Origin: Phyllobacterium endophyticum
Lineage (GTDB): Bacteria; Pseudomonadota; Alphaproteobacteria; Rhizobiales; Rhizobiaceae
Assembly (NCBI RefSeq): GCF_003010935.1
Contig: NZ_PGGN01000001.1
Location: 1,240,001 to 1,304,000 of the forward strand
Length of the DNA stretch: 64,000 nt
Reading direction: 5' to 3'
The notes under the pieces are model-generated. The model was given only the letters and a program-made list of their open reading frames with translations, did no database searches and had not been told where the DNA came from. The position numbers and the translations under genes were made by a program. The stretch's first letter is position 1, and each line of letters begins with the position of its first letter. Below are positions 36,176 to 46,281 of the stretch, piece by piece.

Positions 36176-39100
36176 ATGTCTATGCGCGCAATTGTCGGGT
36201 TTTCGGCCATTCTTCTCACTCTCTTTGCACTTTCCGCGCCGGCCGGCGCCGCGGAAATGAATCGCGACGTCGCAACGACCAAGGATAGCGATTATTTCGG
36301 TTTCGACCTGCGGACGGAGCAAAATGTCACGCAGGATCAATGCGAACTCGTCTGTCTCGCCGACAATTCCTGCAAGGCTTTCACCTACAACCCTAAGGTG
36401 AAATGGTGCTTTCTGAAATCTGATTTCAACCAGCTTAAACCGGCTCCGGGTTCGATCGCCGGAAAAGTCGTGGAGACCGCTGACGAGCCGGATATCGGCG
36501 CCCCGCCGAAGCTGCAGTTCGTGTCGGACCAATTGCTGCAGGACGCGCGGCAGGTGAAGGCAAGTTTGACCCTGACCGACGAGCAGAAGACGCAAGGCGT
36601 CGACGGCCTGATTGCCACCGGACGTGCCGAACTCGCCAAGGGAAGTATCGAAACCGCACTCTACGCCTTCAAGGGCGCTCTGGCGGTTACTCCCGACGAT
36701 GGTGCGCTTTGGCTGGAGACGGCGCGCGCTGCCAATCGCGCCGACAAGAATACCTATATGGCGGGTCAAGCTGCTCTCGCCGCGCTCAATGGCTATCAGT
36801 TGACGCGCACGGTACAGAGCCGCGCCGACGCGCTGGCGGTTTTGGCCGAGGCGCTGCAAGATTCGGAAAACTACCGTGCCGCACTTGACGCCTACAAGGC
36901 CAGCCTCGCGCTCGTAAAGGCCGGGCCGGTCGAGGCGGCTTACCTCGATCTGAGGTCGCGGCAGGGATTTCGCGTCACCAATCACACCATTGACGCCGAT
37001 AGCGCCAGTCCGCGCGCTTGTGTCCAGTTCTCCGATCCGCTGGTAAAAACGGGCACGGATTACGCACCCTTCGTGACATTGAACGGAGCAGCGCCGAAGG
37101 CTATGGAGGCCAAGGACAGCGAGATTTGCGTCGAGGGCCTTGATCACGGCCAGCGATACAAGCTGGCACTTCGTCCCGGCCTGCCATCGGCGGTGGGCGA
37201 ATCCCTTGAAGCACAGGTCGACCTGGATATTTACATCAAGGACCGCTCGGCCATGGTGCGCTTTACAGGCGACAGTTTCGTGCTGCCGAGCACGGCACGT
37301 CGCGGTATTCCCATCGTGTCGGTCAATACGGCAAGCGCCAATCTGAAGCTCTATCGCATCGGTGACCGCGGCATCGCCCCACTCCTGACCAGTTCCCAGT
37401 TCCTGACACAGATGGATGGATATAGTGCCCAGCGCCTGCAGGATGAATCGGGCGAACTCGTCTGGCAGGGAACCATCGACCTTCAATCGGAACTGAACAG
37501 GGACGTTGTCACCAGCTTTCCCGTCGATGAAGCCCTGCCGCAGCGCAAGCCCGGCGTCTACGTCCTGACGGCAGTGTCGCCCGACGCGAAGAATGACGAA
37601 TGGGACGCGCAGGCTACCCAGTGGTTTGTGGTTTCCGATATCGGGCTCAGCACCTATGCGGGAAATGACGGGCTCAATGTGTTTGCCCGCTCACTCGCCT
37701 CGGCACAGCCGCTCATCGGCGTCGAGCTTCAGCTTCTTGCCAAAAACAACGAGATCCTCGGTACTGCCGTCACCGATACCGAAGGCCGCGCCACCTTTAC
37801 TGCGGGATTGATGCGCGGCACCGCATCGACTGCCCCCGCCGTCATCACGGCAAAAAATGGCGATGCGGACTACGTTTTCCTCGATATGACGCGCGCCGGT
37901 TTCGACCTCTCGGATCGCGGCGTTACGGGCCGCGCCGCGCCGGGCGCCATCGACATACTGGCGTGGACCGAACGCGGCATCTATCGCGCCGGTGAAACGG
38001 TGCATGCGTCCGCGCTCGCCCGGGACAACGCCGCAAACGCGGTTGAAAAACTGCCCCTGACATTCGTGTTCAAACGGCCTGATGGCGTCGAAGATCGCCG
38101 CATGGTCAGCGACGGCGCCAACCTTGGCGGCCACACGCTCGACCTGGAGCTGCAGGCCAACTCGATGCGCGGCACATGGACAATGCAGATATTTACCGAT
38201 CCGAAGGGCTCGCCGATTGCAGAAAAGCAGTTTCTGGTCGAAGACTTCGTGCCGGACCGCGTCGAATTCGATCTGACCAGCGACGCCAGGTTCATCGAAG
38301 TCGGCAAGCCAAATCCGATCAAGGTCGACGGCCGTTTTCTTTATGGCGCGCCCGCGGCCGGTCTTGAACTTGAAGGCGAGGTTGCACTGAAGCCAACGCA
38401 TGAAAGCGAAGCGTTCAAGGGTTATTTCTTCGGCCTTGCCGATGAGGAGGCGAATGAAAGCACCAGCGTTCCGCTTGAGGATTTGCAGCCGCTGGACGAT
38501 GCCGGTAAAGCGACGTTCGATGTCTCGCTGGCGGATGTCCCGTCAACGACGCAGTTGCTCAATGCCAATATTGTCGTGCGCATGCAGGAAGCGGGCGGAC
38601 GGGCGGTTGAACGCATCCTGACGCTGCCGGTGAGGCAGCAGGGGCCGATGATCGGCATCAAACCGGAATTCTCCGGTGCTCTCGCTGAAAACTCCGTGGG
38701 TAAGTTCCATGTTGTCGCCGTCGACGAAAATGGTCAGAAACAGCCCCTGCAGGGGCTTCAGTGGAAACTGGTCGGCGTCGAGCGCAACTACCAATGGTAT
38801 CGCGATGGCAATTCATGGAAATACGAACCGATCCTTTCGACGAAACAGGTCGCAAATGGTGTCGTGAATGCCACGGCGGACGGTGCCGAGATTTCGGTTC
38901 CCATCACCTGGGGCCAGTTCCGCCTGGAAGTTGAGACGGCGGCCGTCGACGGTCCGGCGTCCAGCGTCGAGTTCGATGCAGGCTACTACGTCGCGGCCAC
39001 CTCCACCGAAACGCCGGATGGCCTTCAGATCGCCCTCGACAGGGATAATTACGCCCCGGGCGACACGGCAAAGCTGAAAGTATCGCCGCGATTCGCCGGG

Positions 39101-41629
39101 GAGCTCCTGGTAACAGTTGGTGCCGAGAGCTTGCTCGTGACGAAGCGGGCGAGCATCCCCGCGGAAGGTGGTGAAATCGAGATTCCGGTCACCGCCGATT
39201 GGGGTGCAGGCGCTTACGTTACGGCCACTCTGTTCCGGCCGGGCGATGCACAGGAAACCCATATGCCGATGCGCGCCATCGGCGTCAAATGGCTCAACGT
39301 CAACCCGGGCGATCGCAAACTGACGCTGAATATGGATATGCCGGCGAAGACCGAGCCGCGCAAACCGCTGAACATCGCCCTTCAGGTCACTGGTGCCGGG
39401 GCAGACGAGACAGCCTTTGTCACGGTTGCGGCAGTGGACGTCGGTATCCTCAATCTGACCCGCTATGAACCGCCAAATCCAGACGGCTGGTACTTCGGCC
39501 AGCGGCAGCTAGGCCTCGAGATACGCGATCTTTACGGCCGCCTGATAGATGGTTCGCAGGGCGCGACAGGCAAGCTCCGCACCGGCGGCGACGGTGCGCA
39601 GATGCCGATGCAGGGAAACCCCCCCACCGAAAAGCTGATTGCCTTCTTCTCCGGGCCGGTCAGGCTGGATGCGGAGGGCAGGGCCAGTGTCAGCTTCGAT
39701 ATTCCGCAATTCAACGGAACTGCGCGGGTCATGGCTGTCGCATGGTCGAAGTCGGGTGTCGGCCACGCAACCTCCGACGTGGTTATCCGCGATCCGGTGG
39801 TCGTCACAGCCAGCCTTCCAAAATTCCTTGCACCGGGCGACAAGGCAGCCCTGCGGCTCGATATCGCGAATACGGATGCGCCTGCCGGCGATTATCAAGT
39901 GCAGATCACGAGCAACCCTCCGGTAAAGGTCGACCAGCCGGGCGCCTCGCAGACCGTCGCTCTGGCTACCGGCGGCAAGGCTAATCTCACGCTGCCACTG
40001 ACAGGCAATCAGCCGGGAGACGGTGTTGTGTCGGTGAAACTGTCGAATGCCGCGGGTCTGTCGCTCGAACAAACCCTTTATGTCCCTGTCCGGCCCGCGA
40101 CTTTGCCGATGACCGTTCGCAGGCCAATCAATCTTGCACCCAATGGCAGCCTCAAGGTGGACAGTGAGTTGCTGGCCGGCAGCGTCTTGCAGGGGGCATC
40201 AGTCAGCCTTAGCGTCACCCGCTCGGCTGCTTTCGATATTCCGGCCTTGTTAATGACGCTCGATCGCTACCCCTATGGCTGCGCCGAGCAGACGACCAGC
40301 CGCGCCCTGCCGCTACTCTATATGAGCGAACTCGCCAAGCAGTCCGGAATTACTGAAGATGGCGAGGTTCAGAAGCGCGTGCAGGAGGCAATCTACCGTG
40401 TCTTGTCCTACCAGGCCTCCTCGGGCAGCTTTGGGCTGTGGGCTCCAGGCACCGGTGACCTCTGGCTTGACGCCTATGTCACGGATTTCCTCACGCGCGC
40501 CCGCGAGCAGAAGTATGATGTGCCGGATCAAGCCCTCGTACAGGCGCTTGAAAACCTGCAGAATTCCTTGAGCTACGACGTGAATGTCAAGGATCAGGGC
40601 AACGAGATCGCCTACTCGCTCTACGTGCTGGCCCGCAATCGCAAGGCTGCCATCAGTGACCTGCGTTACTATGCCGACACGAAGCTTGGCGAGTTCCCGA
40701 CGCCCTTGTCACGCGCGCACCTTGCCGCCGCATTGTCGCTTTACGGCGACTCCCAGCGTTCGCAGAGCATCTTCACCAATGCGCTGCATCAGGCGACCAC
40801 CGTGACCAATGTCAGTCTCGTGCGCTCGGACTACGGTTCGTCGCTCCGCGATGATGCTGCGGTGCTGGCGCTTGCCGCCGAGAGCTGGCCGGTCCCGCCA
40901 ATTATCCCGCAACTGTCGAGGATCGTTGCCAACGAATGGGAACATAAGGTCTATACGAGCACGCAGGAACAAGCATGGATGCTGCTTGCAGCCCGTTCTG
41001 TCCAGGACGGCGACAAGGACCTGCAGCTCGATATCAACGGCGCTGCTCATAGCGGTGGCTATGCCGCACGGTTGACCGGCGATGAGCTGCTGACCCAGCC
41101 GGTTACAATCACCAATGCTACCGCTGAACCCGTGTCCGCCGTGGTGACGACACTGGCGTCCCCATCGCAGCCCCTTCCTGCAGGCGGCAATGGGTTCAAC
41201 ATCGAGCGCACCTACTACACGCTTGATGGCAAGGAGGCGAATGTCACCGAAGCCAGACAAAACGAGCGCTATGTGGTTGTCCTGAAAGTGACGGAGACCA
41301 ACAGCTGGCCATCACGCGTGCTCATCACCGATCTCCTGCCTGCCGGGTTTGAGATCGATAATCCCGGCCTGGTCAACAGCGCCGGCCTGTCCAACTTCGA
41401 CTGGATCGGTGAAGTGGAGGCCGCGCATACGGAGTTCCGCAGCGATCGCTTCGTGGCGGCATTCGATCGGGTAACGGGGAATAATGGTGAAATCACGCTG
41501 GCCTATGTGGTCCGCGCGGTGACACCGGGTACCTACGATCATCCTGCAGCCAGTGTGGAGGACATGTACCGCCCGCAGTTCTCCGCGCGCACGGCAACCG
41601 GTCGCATGGAGGTCGTCGCAGCACAATAA
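36176..41629 (+). CDS. Bacterial alpha-2-macroglobulin with N-terminal PAN/apple domain
   Basis: The protein has about 1817 residues. A signal peptide ends near SAPAGAAE (no lipobox cysteine), and a short Cys-rich PAN/apple-like domain follows (residues about 35-90, QCELVCLADNSCKAF...WCF). Then come macroglobulin-like domains, a bait-region part (NIDIxxW-like IDILAWTERGIYRAGETVH near residue 600) and the thioester domain with CAEQ, Cys1369, preceded by YPYG. An intact CxEQ thioester means it can trap attacking proteases covalently in the periplasm. GGGAGG at 36165-36170 favours ATG 36176 or 36182 over ATG 36173. It is coupled to pbpC (TAATG), the classic pairing for envelope repair. Confidence 0.94.
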   Translation: MSMRAIVGFSAILLTLFALSAPAGAAEMNRDVATTKDSDYFGFDLRTEQNVTQDQCELVCLADNSCKAFTYNPKVKWCFLKSDFNQLKPAPGSIAGKVVETADEPDIGAPPKLQFVSDQLLQDARQVKASLTLTDEQKTQGVDGLIATGRAELAKGSIETALYAFKGALAVTPDDGALWLETARAANRADKNTYMAGQAALAALNGYQLTRTVQSRADALAVLAEALQDSENYRAALDAYKASLALVKAGPVEAAYLDLRSRQGFRVTNHTIDADSASPRACVQFSDPLVKTGTDYAPFVTLNGAAPKAMEAKDSEICVEGLDHGQRYKLALRPGLPSAVGESLEAQVDLDIYIKDRSAMVRFTGDSFVLPSTARRGIPIVSVNTASANLKLYRIGDRGIAPLLTSSQFLTQMDGYSAQRLQDESGELVWQGTIDLQSELNRDVVTSFPVDEALPQRKPGVYVLTAVSPDAKNDEWDAQATQWFVVSDIGLSTYAGNDGLNVFARSLASAQPLIGVELQLLAKNNEILGTAVTDTEGRATFTAGLMRGTASTAPAVITAKNGDADYVFLDMTRAGFDLSDRGVTGRAAPGAIDILAWTERGIYRAGETVHASALARDNAANAVEKLPLTFVFKRPDGVEDRRMVSDGANLGGHTLDLELQANSMRGTWTMQIFTDPKGSPIAEKQFLVEDFVPDRVEFDLTSDARFIEVGKPNPIKVDGRFLYGAPAAGLELEGEVALKPTHESEAFKGYFFGLADEEANESTSVPLEDLQPLDDAGKATFDVSLADVPSTTQLLNANIVVRMQEAGGRAVERILTLPVRQQGPMIGIKPEFSGALAENSVGKFHVVAVDENGQKQPLQGLQWKLVGVERNYQWYRDGNSWKYEPILSTKQVANGVVNATADGAEISVPITWGQFRLEVETAAVDGPASSVEFDAGYYVAATSTETPDGLQIALDRDNYAPGDTAKLKVSPRFAGELLVTVGAESLLVTKRASIPAEGGEIEIPVTADWGAGAYVTATLFRPGDAQETHMPMRAIGVKWLNVNPGDRKLTLNMDMPAKTEPRKPLNIALQVTGAGADETAFVTVAAVDVGILNLTRYEPPNPDGWYFGQRQLGLEIRDLYGRLIDGSQGATGKLRTGGDGAQMPMQGNPPTEKLIAFFSGPVRLDAEGRASVSFDIPQFNGTARVMAVAWSKSGVGHATSDVVIRDPVVVTASLPKFLAPGDKAALRLDIANTDAPAGDYQVQITSNPPVKVDQPGASQTVALATGGKANLTLPLTGNQPGDGVVSVKLSNAAGLSLEQTLYVPVRPATLPMTVRRPINLAPNGSLKVDSELLAGSVLQGASVSLSVTRSAAFDIPALLMTLDRYPYGCAEQTTSRALPLLYMSELAKQSGITEDGEVQKRVQEAIYRVLSYQASSGSFGLWAPGTGDLWLDAYVTDFLTRAREQKYDVPDQALVQALENLQNSLSYDVNVKDQGNEIAYSLYVLARNRKAAISDLRYYADTKLGEFPTPLSRAHLAAALSLYGDSQRSQSIFTNALHQATTVTNVSLVRSDYGSSLRDDAAVLALAAESWPVPPIIPQLSRIVANEWEHKVYTSTQEQAWMLLAARSVQDGDKDLQLDINGAAHSGGYAARLTGDELLTQPVTITNATAEPVSAVVTTLASPSQPLPAGGNGFNIERTYYTLDGKEANVTEARQNERYVVVLKVTETNSWPSRVLITDLLPAGFEIDNPGLVNSAGLSNFDWIGEVEAAHTEFRSDRFVAAFDRVTGNNGEITLAYVVRAVTPGTYDHPAASVEDMYRPQFSARTATGRMEVVAAQ

Positions 41630-43713
41630 TGTGGTCCACGCGTAAACTTTGCATCGGCATTTCGGCCAATCTGGTGTTGGCCACGCTGCTGGCGTTTGGC
41701 CTGGACCTGGCCGATGGAGCCTTTCCTCCACCTCTGGAAAAGGCGAGGGAGGTTTCAACCGAAGTTCTCGATGCGAATGGACAATTGCTCCGGGCTTTTG
41801 CGACGTCAGAAGGCCGCTGGCGACTCGGTACGAAGGCAAAGGATGTCGATCCGCAATTCGTTCGCATGCTCATCGCCTATGAGGATCAGCGCTTCTTGCG
41901 GCATGGGGGCGTAGATACTCTTGCGCTTGCACGCGCAGCCTTGCAACTCGTCGGCAATGGCCGCGTTGTCTCGGGCGCATCTACCCTGTCAATGCAGGTG
42001 GCAAGGCTGATCGAACCGCGCGAGGGGCGCTCGTTCACCGCGAAGTTCCAGCAATTGGTTCGCGCCCTGCAAATAGAGCGAAGGCTTGGCAAGGCGGAAA
42101 TCCTGGACCTCTATCTGTCGCTCGCTCCCTATGGCGGTAATCTTGAGGGCGTTCGTGCTGCAAGTCTTGCCTATTTCGGCAAAGAGCCACGCCGACTAAC
42201 CGTGGCGGAGTCCGCACTGCTCGTCGCCCTGCCGCAATTGCCCGAAAGACGAAGGCCAGACCGCAATCTCGCCCTGGCCGAAGCGGCGCGTGGCCGCGTG
42301 CTGCACCGGATGGCGGTTGAACAGGTTGTCGGCGAAGGTGAGGCAGAGCGCGCGGCGCTTGCGCCGATCCCGGCGCGCCGTCTGCAACTGCCGGCCCACG
42401 CTGCGCATCTGGCGGAAGCCGCCCGGCGCAGGCAGCCATCGGTCAGCCAGCATCTGACAACTCTGCGGCGCTCGATCCAGCAGGAACTTGAAGCAGTCGC
42501 GAGGAACGCAGCAGGCAAGCTGGGGCCGAAGGTTTCCGTCGCCATGGTCATGGCCGACATTCGCACCGGGGAAATTGTCGGGGATGTTGGATCCGCCGAT
42601 TATTTCGATGCAAGCCGCTCAGGCTGGATTGACATGTCGCGGATCAATCGCTCGCCCGGTTCAACTCTCAAACCTTTTATCTATGGCCTGGCTTTCGAGA
42701 ATGGGCTGGTCAGTCAGGAGACGATCATAGAGGATCGGCCCGCCGATTTCTTCGGCTACAGGCCGCGCAATTTCGATATGAGCTATCAGGGCGATGTCAG
42801 TGTAAGGCAGGCGCTGCAATTGTCGCTCAATGTCCCGGCCGTCCGCCTGCTTGACGCTGTCGGCCCGAGCCGGTTGATGGTGCGCTTTCGCCGTTCTGAT
42901 GTGAGACCCGTGTTGCCGCCAAATGAAGCCCCGGGCCTCGCCATCGGCCTTGGCGGTGTCGGGATTACGCTGAAGGACCTCGTGCAACTCTATGCGGGGC
43001 TCGGAAACCGAGGCAGGCCGATGCAACTCGGCGACGGGATCCGGGATATGCCCGGCCCCATCGAGGGCGAGCCGCTGCTTGAACCCGTTGCCGCCTGGAC
43101 CGTTGCCGATATATTGGCGGGTGTTATGCCGCCGGTCGGTTCCGGCCAGCGTGGCATCGCCTACAAGACCGGCACAAGTTATGGATATCGCGATGCCTGG
43201 TCCATTGGCTTCGACGGCAATTATGTGCTGGGCGTCTGGGTCGGGCGGCCGGACAACGGCGCGGTGCCTGGCCTGACGGGCTACGGATCGGCTGCACCCA
43301 TTCTGTTTGAAGGATTCGCAAAATCCGGGATCGCCATCACGCCTCTGCCAGCTGCCCCAGCGGGCGCAACCCGGATCGCGCAGGCACAGTTGCCGATCAG
43401 TCAGCGGCGGTTTTCGGTCAGTTCCAGTGGCTTGCCTGCTTCGTTCACCCGCGAACCCGCTCCGCAGATCGTCTATCCGCCGGAAGGCGCCCGCGTTGAG
43501 CTCGGAGCAAAAGCTGGTGGCGAAATCATGCCTCTCGCGCTGAAGCTGCAGGGCGGACGCGCGCCGTTCCGCTGGCTGGCCAATGGAAGGCCGCTGCCAG
43601 ACATGTCGCGCCGCCGCACCAACGAGTGGAAGCCTGACGGCGGTGGCTATTCGACATTGACTGTTATCGATGCTGTCGGACGGGCGGCAAGTGTCCGTGT
43701 ATTCGTCGATTGA
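41629..43713 (+). CDS. pbpC: Penicillin-binding protein 1C
   Basis: The 694-residue bifunctional peptidoglycan synthase has one N-terminal membrane anchor (residues 9-25). The glycosyltransferase domain shows EDQRFLRHGGVD and GASTLSMQVARL. The transpeptidase domain has the SxxK motif SPGSTLKPFIYG and the KTG motif KTGTSYGYRDAW. A C-terminal BiPBP_C beta domain ends near VRVFVD. The ATG shares its first base with the stop of the alpha-2-macroglobulin gene. The pair is thought to act together, the macroglobulin protecting cells when the wall is breached and PBP1C repairing it. Confidence 0.95.
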   Translation: MWSTRKLCIGISANLVLATLLAFGLDLADGAFPPPLEKAREVSTEVLDANGQLLRAFATSEGRWRLGTKAKDVDPQFVRMLIAYEDQRFLRHGGVDTLALARAALQLVGNGRVVSGASTLSMQVARLIEPREGRSFTAKFQQLVRALQIERRLGKAEILDLYLSLAPYGGNLEGVRAASLAYFGKEPRRLTVAESALLVALPQLPERRRPDRNLALAEAARGRVLHRMAVEQVVGEGEAERAALAPIPARRLQLPAHAAHLAEAARRRQPSVSQHLTTLRRSIQQELEAVARNAAGKLGPKVSVAMVMADIRTGEIVGDVGSADYFDASRSGWIDMSRINRSPGSTLKPFIYGLAFENGLVSQETIIEDRPADFFGYRPRNFDMSYQGDVSVRQALQLSLNVPAVRLLDAVGPSRLMVRFRRSDVRPVLPPNEAPGLAIGLGGVGITLKDLVQLYAGLGNRGRPMQLGDGIRDMPGPIEGEPLLEPVAAWTVADILAGVMPPVGSGQRGIAYKTGTSYGYRDAWSIGFDGNYVLGVWVGRPDNGAVPGLTGYGSAAPILFEGFAKSGIAITPLPAAPAGATRIAQAQLPISQRRFSVSSSGLPASFTREPAPQIVYPPEGARVELGAKAGGEIMPLALKLQGGRAPFRWLANGRPLPDMSRRRTNEWKPDGGGYSTLTVIDAVGRAASVRVFVD

Positions 43714-43721
43714 GGCTTGAA

Positions 43722-43749
43722 AAGGCGGCGCCACGCGGCGCCACCCTTA
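43722..43749. terminator. Hairpin between convergent pbpC and RcnB-like genes
   Basis: CGGCGCC repeats around a 3-4 nt loop. The longer arms read AAGG-CGGCGCC and CGGCGCC-ACCCTT, and the core GGCGCC is self-complementary. It begins 8 nt after the pbpC stop and lies 15 nt beyond the stop of the opposite gene, so it may terminate both, though T-runs are poor. Confidence 0.5.
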
Positions 43750-43763
43750 AATCGCGGCTTCGA

Positions 43764-44087
43764 TCAGCGCGCGTGAACGAGCGCCGAGATGATTCCCGAG
43801 GTAATGCTGATCAATGCGTAATCATTGTCCGCCCTGACCCACTGGTACCCGCGCGGCGGGGTCTTCAAATGGTAGCGATGATAGTCGCGTACGACATTGC
43901 GCCGGTAATTGTAGGGAATCGCATGCCCACGCGACCAGCGGGTCTTCTTGACCACGATCTTTTTCTTGACGGTGACTTCCCTTTGCTGGTGTCCATGATG
44001 GCGATCCTTATGATACTGCTGCTGGGCAAAGGCGGCAGGAGTCGCAAGCAGGGAGATGGCAATCGCTGCCAAAGCAATCTTTTTCAT
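43764..44087 (-). CDS. RcnB-family periplasmic protein
   Basis: The 107-residue protein has a clean signal peptide (MKKIALAAIAISLLATPAAFA-QQ) and a mature part rich in His, Lys and Arg (YHKDRHHGHQQ, VKKKIVVKKTRW), ending in the RcnB-like core: WSRGHAIPYNYRRN, VVRDYHRYHLKTPPRGYQWV and NDYALISITSGII. RcnB in Escherichia coli limits nickel/cobalt efflux, but many rhizobial relatives are simply envelope proteins, so metal involvement is only suggested by the histidines. A long inverted repeat lies upstream. Confidence 0.82.
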   Translation of the reverse strand: MKKIALAAIAISLLATPAAFAQQQYHKDRHHGHQQREVTVKKKIVVKKTRWSRGHAIPYNYRRNVVRDYHRYHLKTPPRGYQWVRADNDYALISITSGIISALVHAR

Positions 44088-44126
44088 TTCGTTTCCTCGT
44101 CAGTTGCGTGGTGTTGACTGAAACCA

Positions 44127-44148
44127 CGGGTTGTCCTGGGACATCCCG
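44127..44148. promoter_or_regulatory. Inverted repeat upstream of the RcnB-like gene
   Basis: CGGGTTGTCC (44127-44136) and GGACATCCCG (44139-44148) are inverted copies with one mismatch around a 2-bp centre. ACC and GGT extend the symmetry outside. It lies 40 bp in front of the start codon, consistent with an operator for a dimeric repressor, or with an RNA hairpin in the leader. No T-run follows. Confidence 0.5.
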
Positions 44149-44247
44149 GTTCTATGCCTGTCGAGGTGAACGAGAACTGAATGGAAATCGAAATATTTCG
44201 TAATGTTTCTAATAGCTTAGTCGAACTCGGAGTTCGATAGGGTGACG

Positions 44248-45504
44248 TCAGTCATACCGGCTGATGTTGAGCGGCTGGGGGTCCACGTCCGGTAATTTTC
44301 CGGAGATTAGATCGGCCAGAACACGGCCCGATCCACATGCCATTGTCCAACCGAGGGTTCCATGGCCCGTGTTGAGGTATAGGTTCGAATATTTCGTGCC
44401 GCCGCCTATGATCGGGGGACCGTCGGGCGTCATGGGCCGCAGGCCCGTCCAGAAGCTTGCTTCGCTCAGATCTCCGCCCTTCGGGAACAGGTCGCCGACC
44501 GAGTGCATGAGGGTTGCCTGACGCTTCTCGCGCAGGGTGAGATCATAACCGGAGATTTCAGCGGTGCCGCCGGCGCGTATGCGATCGCCGAGGCGCGTGA
44601 TCGCAACCTTGTAGGTCTCATCCATGACAGTTGAAACCGGAGCGGCATCTTCGTTGGTGATCGGCACGGTGATCGAGTAGCCCTTCACCGGGTATACAGG
44701 GATGTACACTCCGATGCGGCGCAAGAGAAAGGGCGAATAGCTGCCGAAAGCCACCAAATAGGCGTCGGCTGTCAGTTCTTCTGTCTCGGTCGATACGCTG
44801 GCGATACGGCTCACGCTGGTATTGATCGACGTGATCGTCGTGTTGAACCGGAACGTGACACCGGCGTCGACACAAAGCGCGGCAAGCTTTTCGGTGAACA
44901 TCTGGCAGTCGCCGGTTTCATCGTTTGGAAGCCGCAAACCTCCTGTAAACTTGCCTTTGACATTGGCCAAGGCCGGCTCAGCCGCGATGCATCCAGCTGG
45001 ATCGAGCAGTTCATAGGGAACACCGAAGTTTTTGAGGACCTCGATATCCCCGGCGCTTCCCTCAAGTTGTTTCTGCGTGCGGAAGAGCTGCAGGGTTCCC
45101 TGCGTCCGTTCATCATATGAGATGCTGACCTCGGAGCGCAGCGCCTTGAGGGAATCCCGGCTGTATTCCGCGATCGGGACCATTCGCGCCTTGTTGCGGG
45201 CATAACGCATGGAGGTGCAATTGCGCAGCATCTTGGCGAGCCAAAGCGCCATGTAGGGATCGAACTTCGGCCGGACGACAAGCGGGCCGAAATGCATCAG
45301 CATCCATTTGATGGCCTTCAGCGGCACGCCTGGCCCTGCCCACGGCGAGGAATAGCCTGGCGAGATTTCCCCGGCATTGGCGAAGCTCGTCTCCCGCGCA
45401 GGTCCGGGCTGGCGGTCGATGACTGTAACCTCGTGGCCGGCCTGCGCCAGATACCACGCCGATGTGACGCCGACGACGCCGCTGCCAAGGACGAGTACTT
45501 TCAT
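44248..45504 (-). CDS. dadA: D-amino acid dehydrogenase, small subunit
   Basis: The 418-residue FAD protein deaminates D-amino acids (D-alanine preferred) and feeds electrons to the respiratory chain at the inner face of the membrane. The N-terminal dinucleotide fold [20 protein letters not shown], then [20 protein letters not shown] and the C-terminal [18 protein letters not shown], are signatures of DadA. An alr racemase, its usual partner, is not adjacent. The gene lies alone, with a terminator region of cspA upstream. The catalytic part is full length. Confidence 0.94.
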   Translation of the reverse strand: MKVLVLGSGVVGVTSAWYLAQAGHEVTVIDRQPGPARETSFANAGEISPGYSSPWAGPGVPLKAIKWMLMHFGPLVVRPKFDPYMALWLAKMLRNCTSMRYARNKARMVPIAEYSRDSLKALRSEVSISYDERTQGTLQLFRTQKQLEGSAGDIEVLKNFGVPYELLDPAGCIAAEPALANVKGKFTGGLRLPNDETGDCQMFTEKLAALCVDAGVTFRFNTTITSINTSVSRIASVSTETEELTADAYLVAFGSYSPFLLRRIGVYIPVYPVKGYSITVPITNEDAAPVSTVMDETYKVAITRLGDRIRAGGTAEISGYDLTLREKRQATLMHSVGDLFPKGGDLSEASFWTGLRPMTPDGPPIIGGGTKYSNLYLNTGHGTLGWTMACGSGRVLADLISGKLPDVDPQPLNISRYD

Positions 45505-45649
45505 AACCGGGAGGCTCCTTCACACAAGACCCTTGGAAGGGCTCATGACCCGCACTCTACTGACGCGGAATTGCTTCTTTCCAGTCATTTCTGTTCCATG
45601 CGCCGAAATGTCTTGCTTTGCGGCACCGAAGTAAAGTCCGGGCAAAATA

Positions 45650-45673
45650 AAAGGCCGGGAAAACCCGACCTTT
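45650..45673 (-). terminator. Terminator of cspA
   Basis: Read on the minus strand, AAAGGTCGGG, TTTT loop and CCCGGCCTTT form a 10-bp stem with one G-U pair, followed by TATTTTGC. It lies about 70 nt after the cspA stop and before dadA on the same strand, isolating the two. Confidence 0.72.
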
Positions 45674-45741
45674 CTCAAATTCATCTTTGCTATCAGTGCC
45701 AGTACATCCGTGGTCAAAGACCGCGAAAGACGAATTATTTA

Positions 45742-45951
45742 TCAGCCAGCCTGAAGCTGATCAGCAGTCATCTTGCCGGACTTGTTGTCACGGACCAATT
45801 CGAAGCTGATCTTCTGACCGTCATTGAGGCTGCGCATGCCAGCGCGCTCAACGGCAGAGATGTGTACGAATACGTCTGCTGAACCGTCATCTGGTTGAAT
45901 GAAGCCGAAGCCCTTTGTGGAATTGAACCACTTTACTGTTCCAGTGCTCAT
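45742..45951 (-). CDS. cspA: Cold-shock protein CspA family
   Basis: The 69-residue single cold-shock domain binds single-stranded RNA/DNA as a chaperone. RNP1 KGFGFIQP and RNP2 VFVHIS are intact, and the start [10 protein letters not shown] is the family's usual one. The frame extends upstream without family similarity. AAAGG lies 8 nt before the ATG. A long AT-rich leader precedes it, as with many csp genes regulated at the RNA level, but its family may be constitutive in this order. Confidence 0.96.
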   Translation of the reverse strand: MSTGTVKWFNSTKGFGFIQPDDGSADVFVHISAVERAGMRSLNDGQKISFELVRDNKSGKMTADQLQAG

Positions 45952-46281
45952 GATGAACCCTTTCAATGGAAATATTTTAATACAGGGCACGACGCGCCAT
46001 GCAGTTTTTAGCTCGATTTTTGAAGAAGGATCTTTCAGAGCGCCTGTGGCGCAATAAAACTTATTACTAACTACCAAATACCGATAGGGCATACATAGTG
46101 CCAAGTGCCTGTTTCGTCAATGCCAAGACCCCAGAAATAATTTCGGATCGATCGACTAAAGTCTATTCTCCAGTCTTTTCGGGCTCTTTTTATTTGGAAA
46201 TATTTTCGCCGGCAGGCACTGGCGCGCAGCCGGTACGCCTTAGGACGCATGATCGGAAGACGTCAGGTGTCTGCGCTGCTG
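45952..46281 (-). promoter_or_regulatory. cspA leader and promoter region, no gene seen
   Basis: This 330-bp stretch runs from the cspA start to the end of the next minus-strand gene. The part next to cspA (to about 46100) is AT-rich, typical for a csp 5' leader; a possible -35 TTGGCA (46099-46104 region) is present on the minus strand, with an ill-defined -10. The remainder shows no coding pattern on either strand. Confidence 0.5.

Noticed and set aside
35738-37486. 582-codon minus-strand open frame across LysR and alpha-2-macroglobulin
   Set aside because: It crosses two convincing plus-strand genes and the gap between them, and has no recognisable domain or ribosome-binding site.
46089-46104. 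Sigma-54-like sequence upstream of cspA (minus strand, TTGGCACTATGTATGC)
   Set aside because: The -12 element has A for T, and by my estimate a match of this quality is expected about 0.5 times by chance in 64 kb; cspA is not a usual RpoN target.
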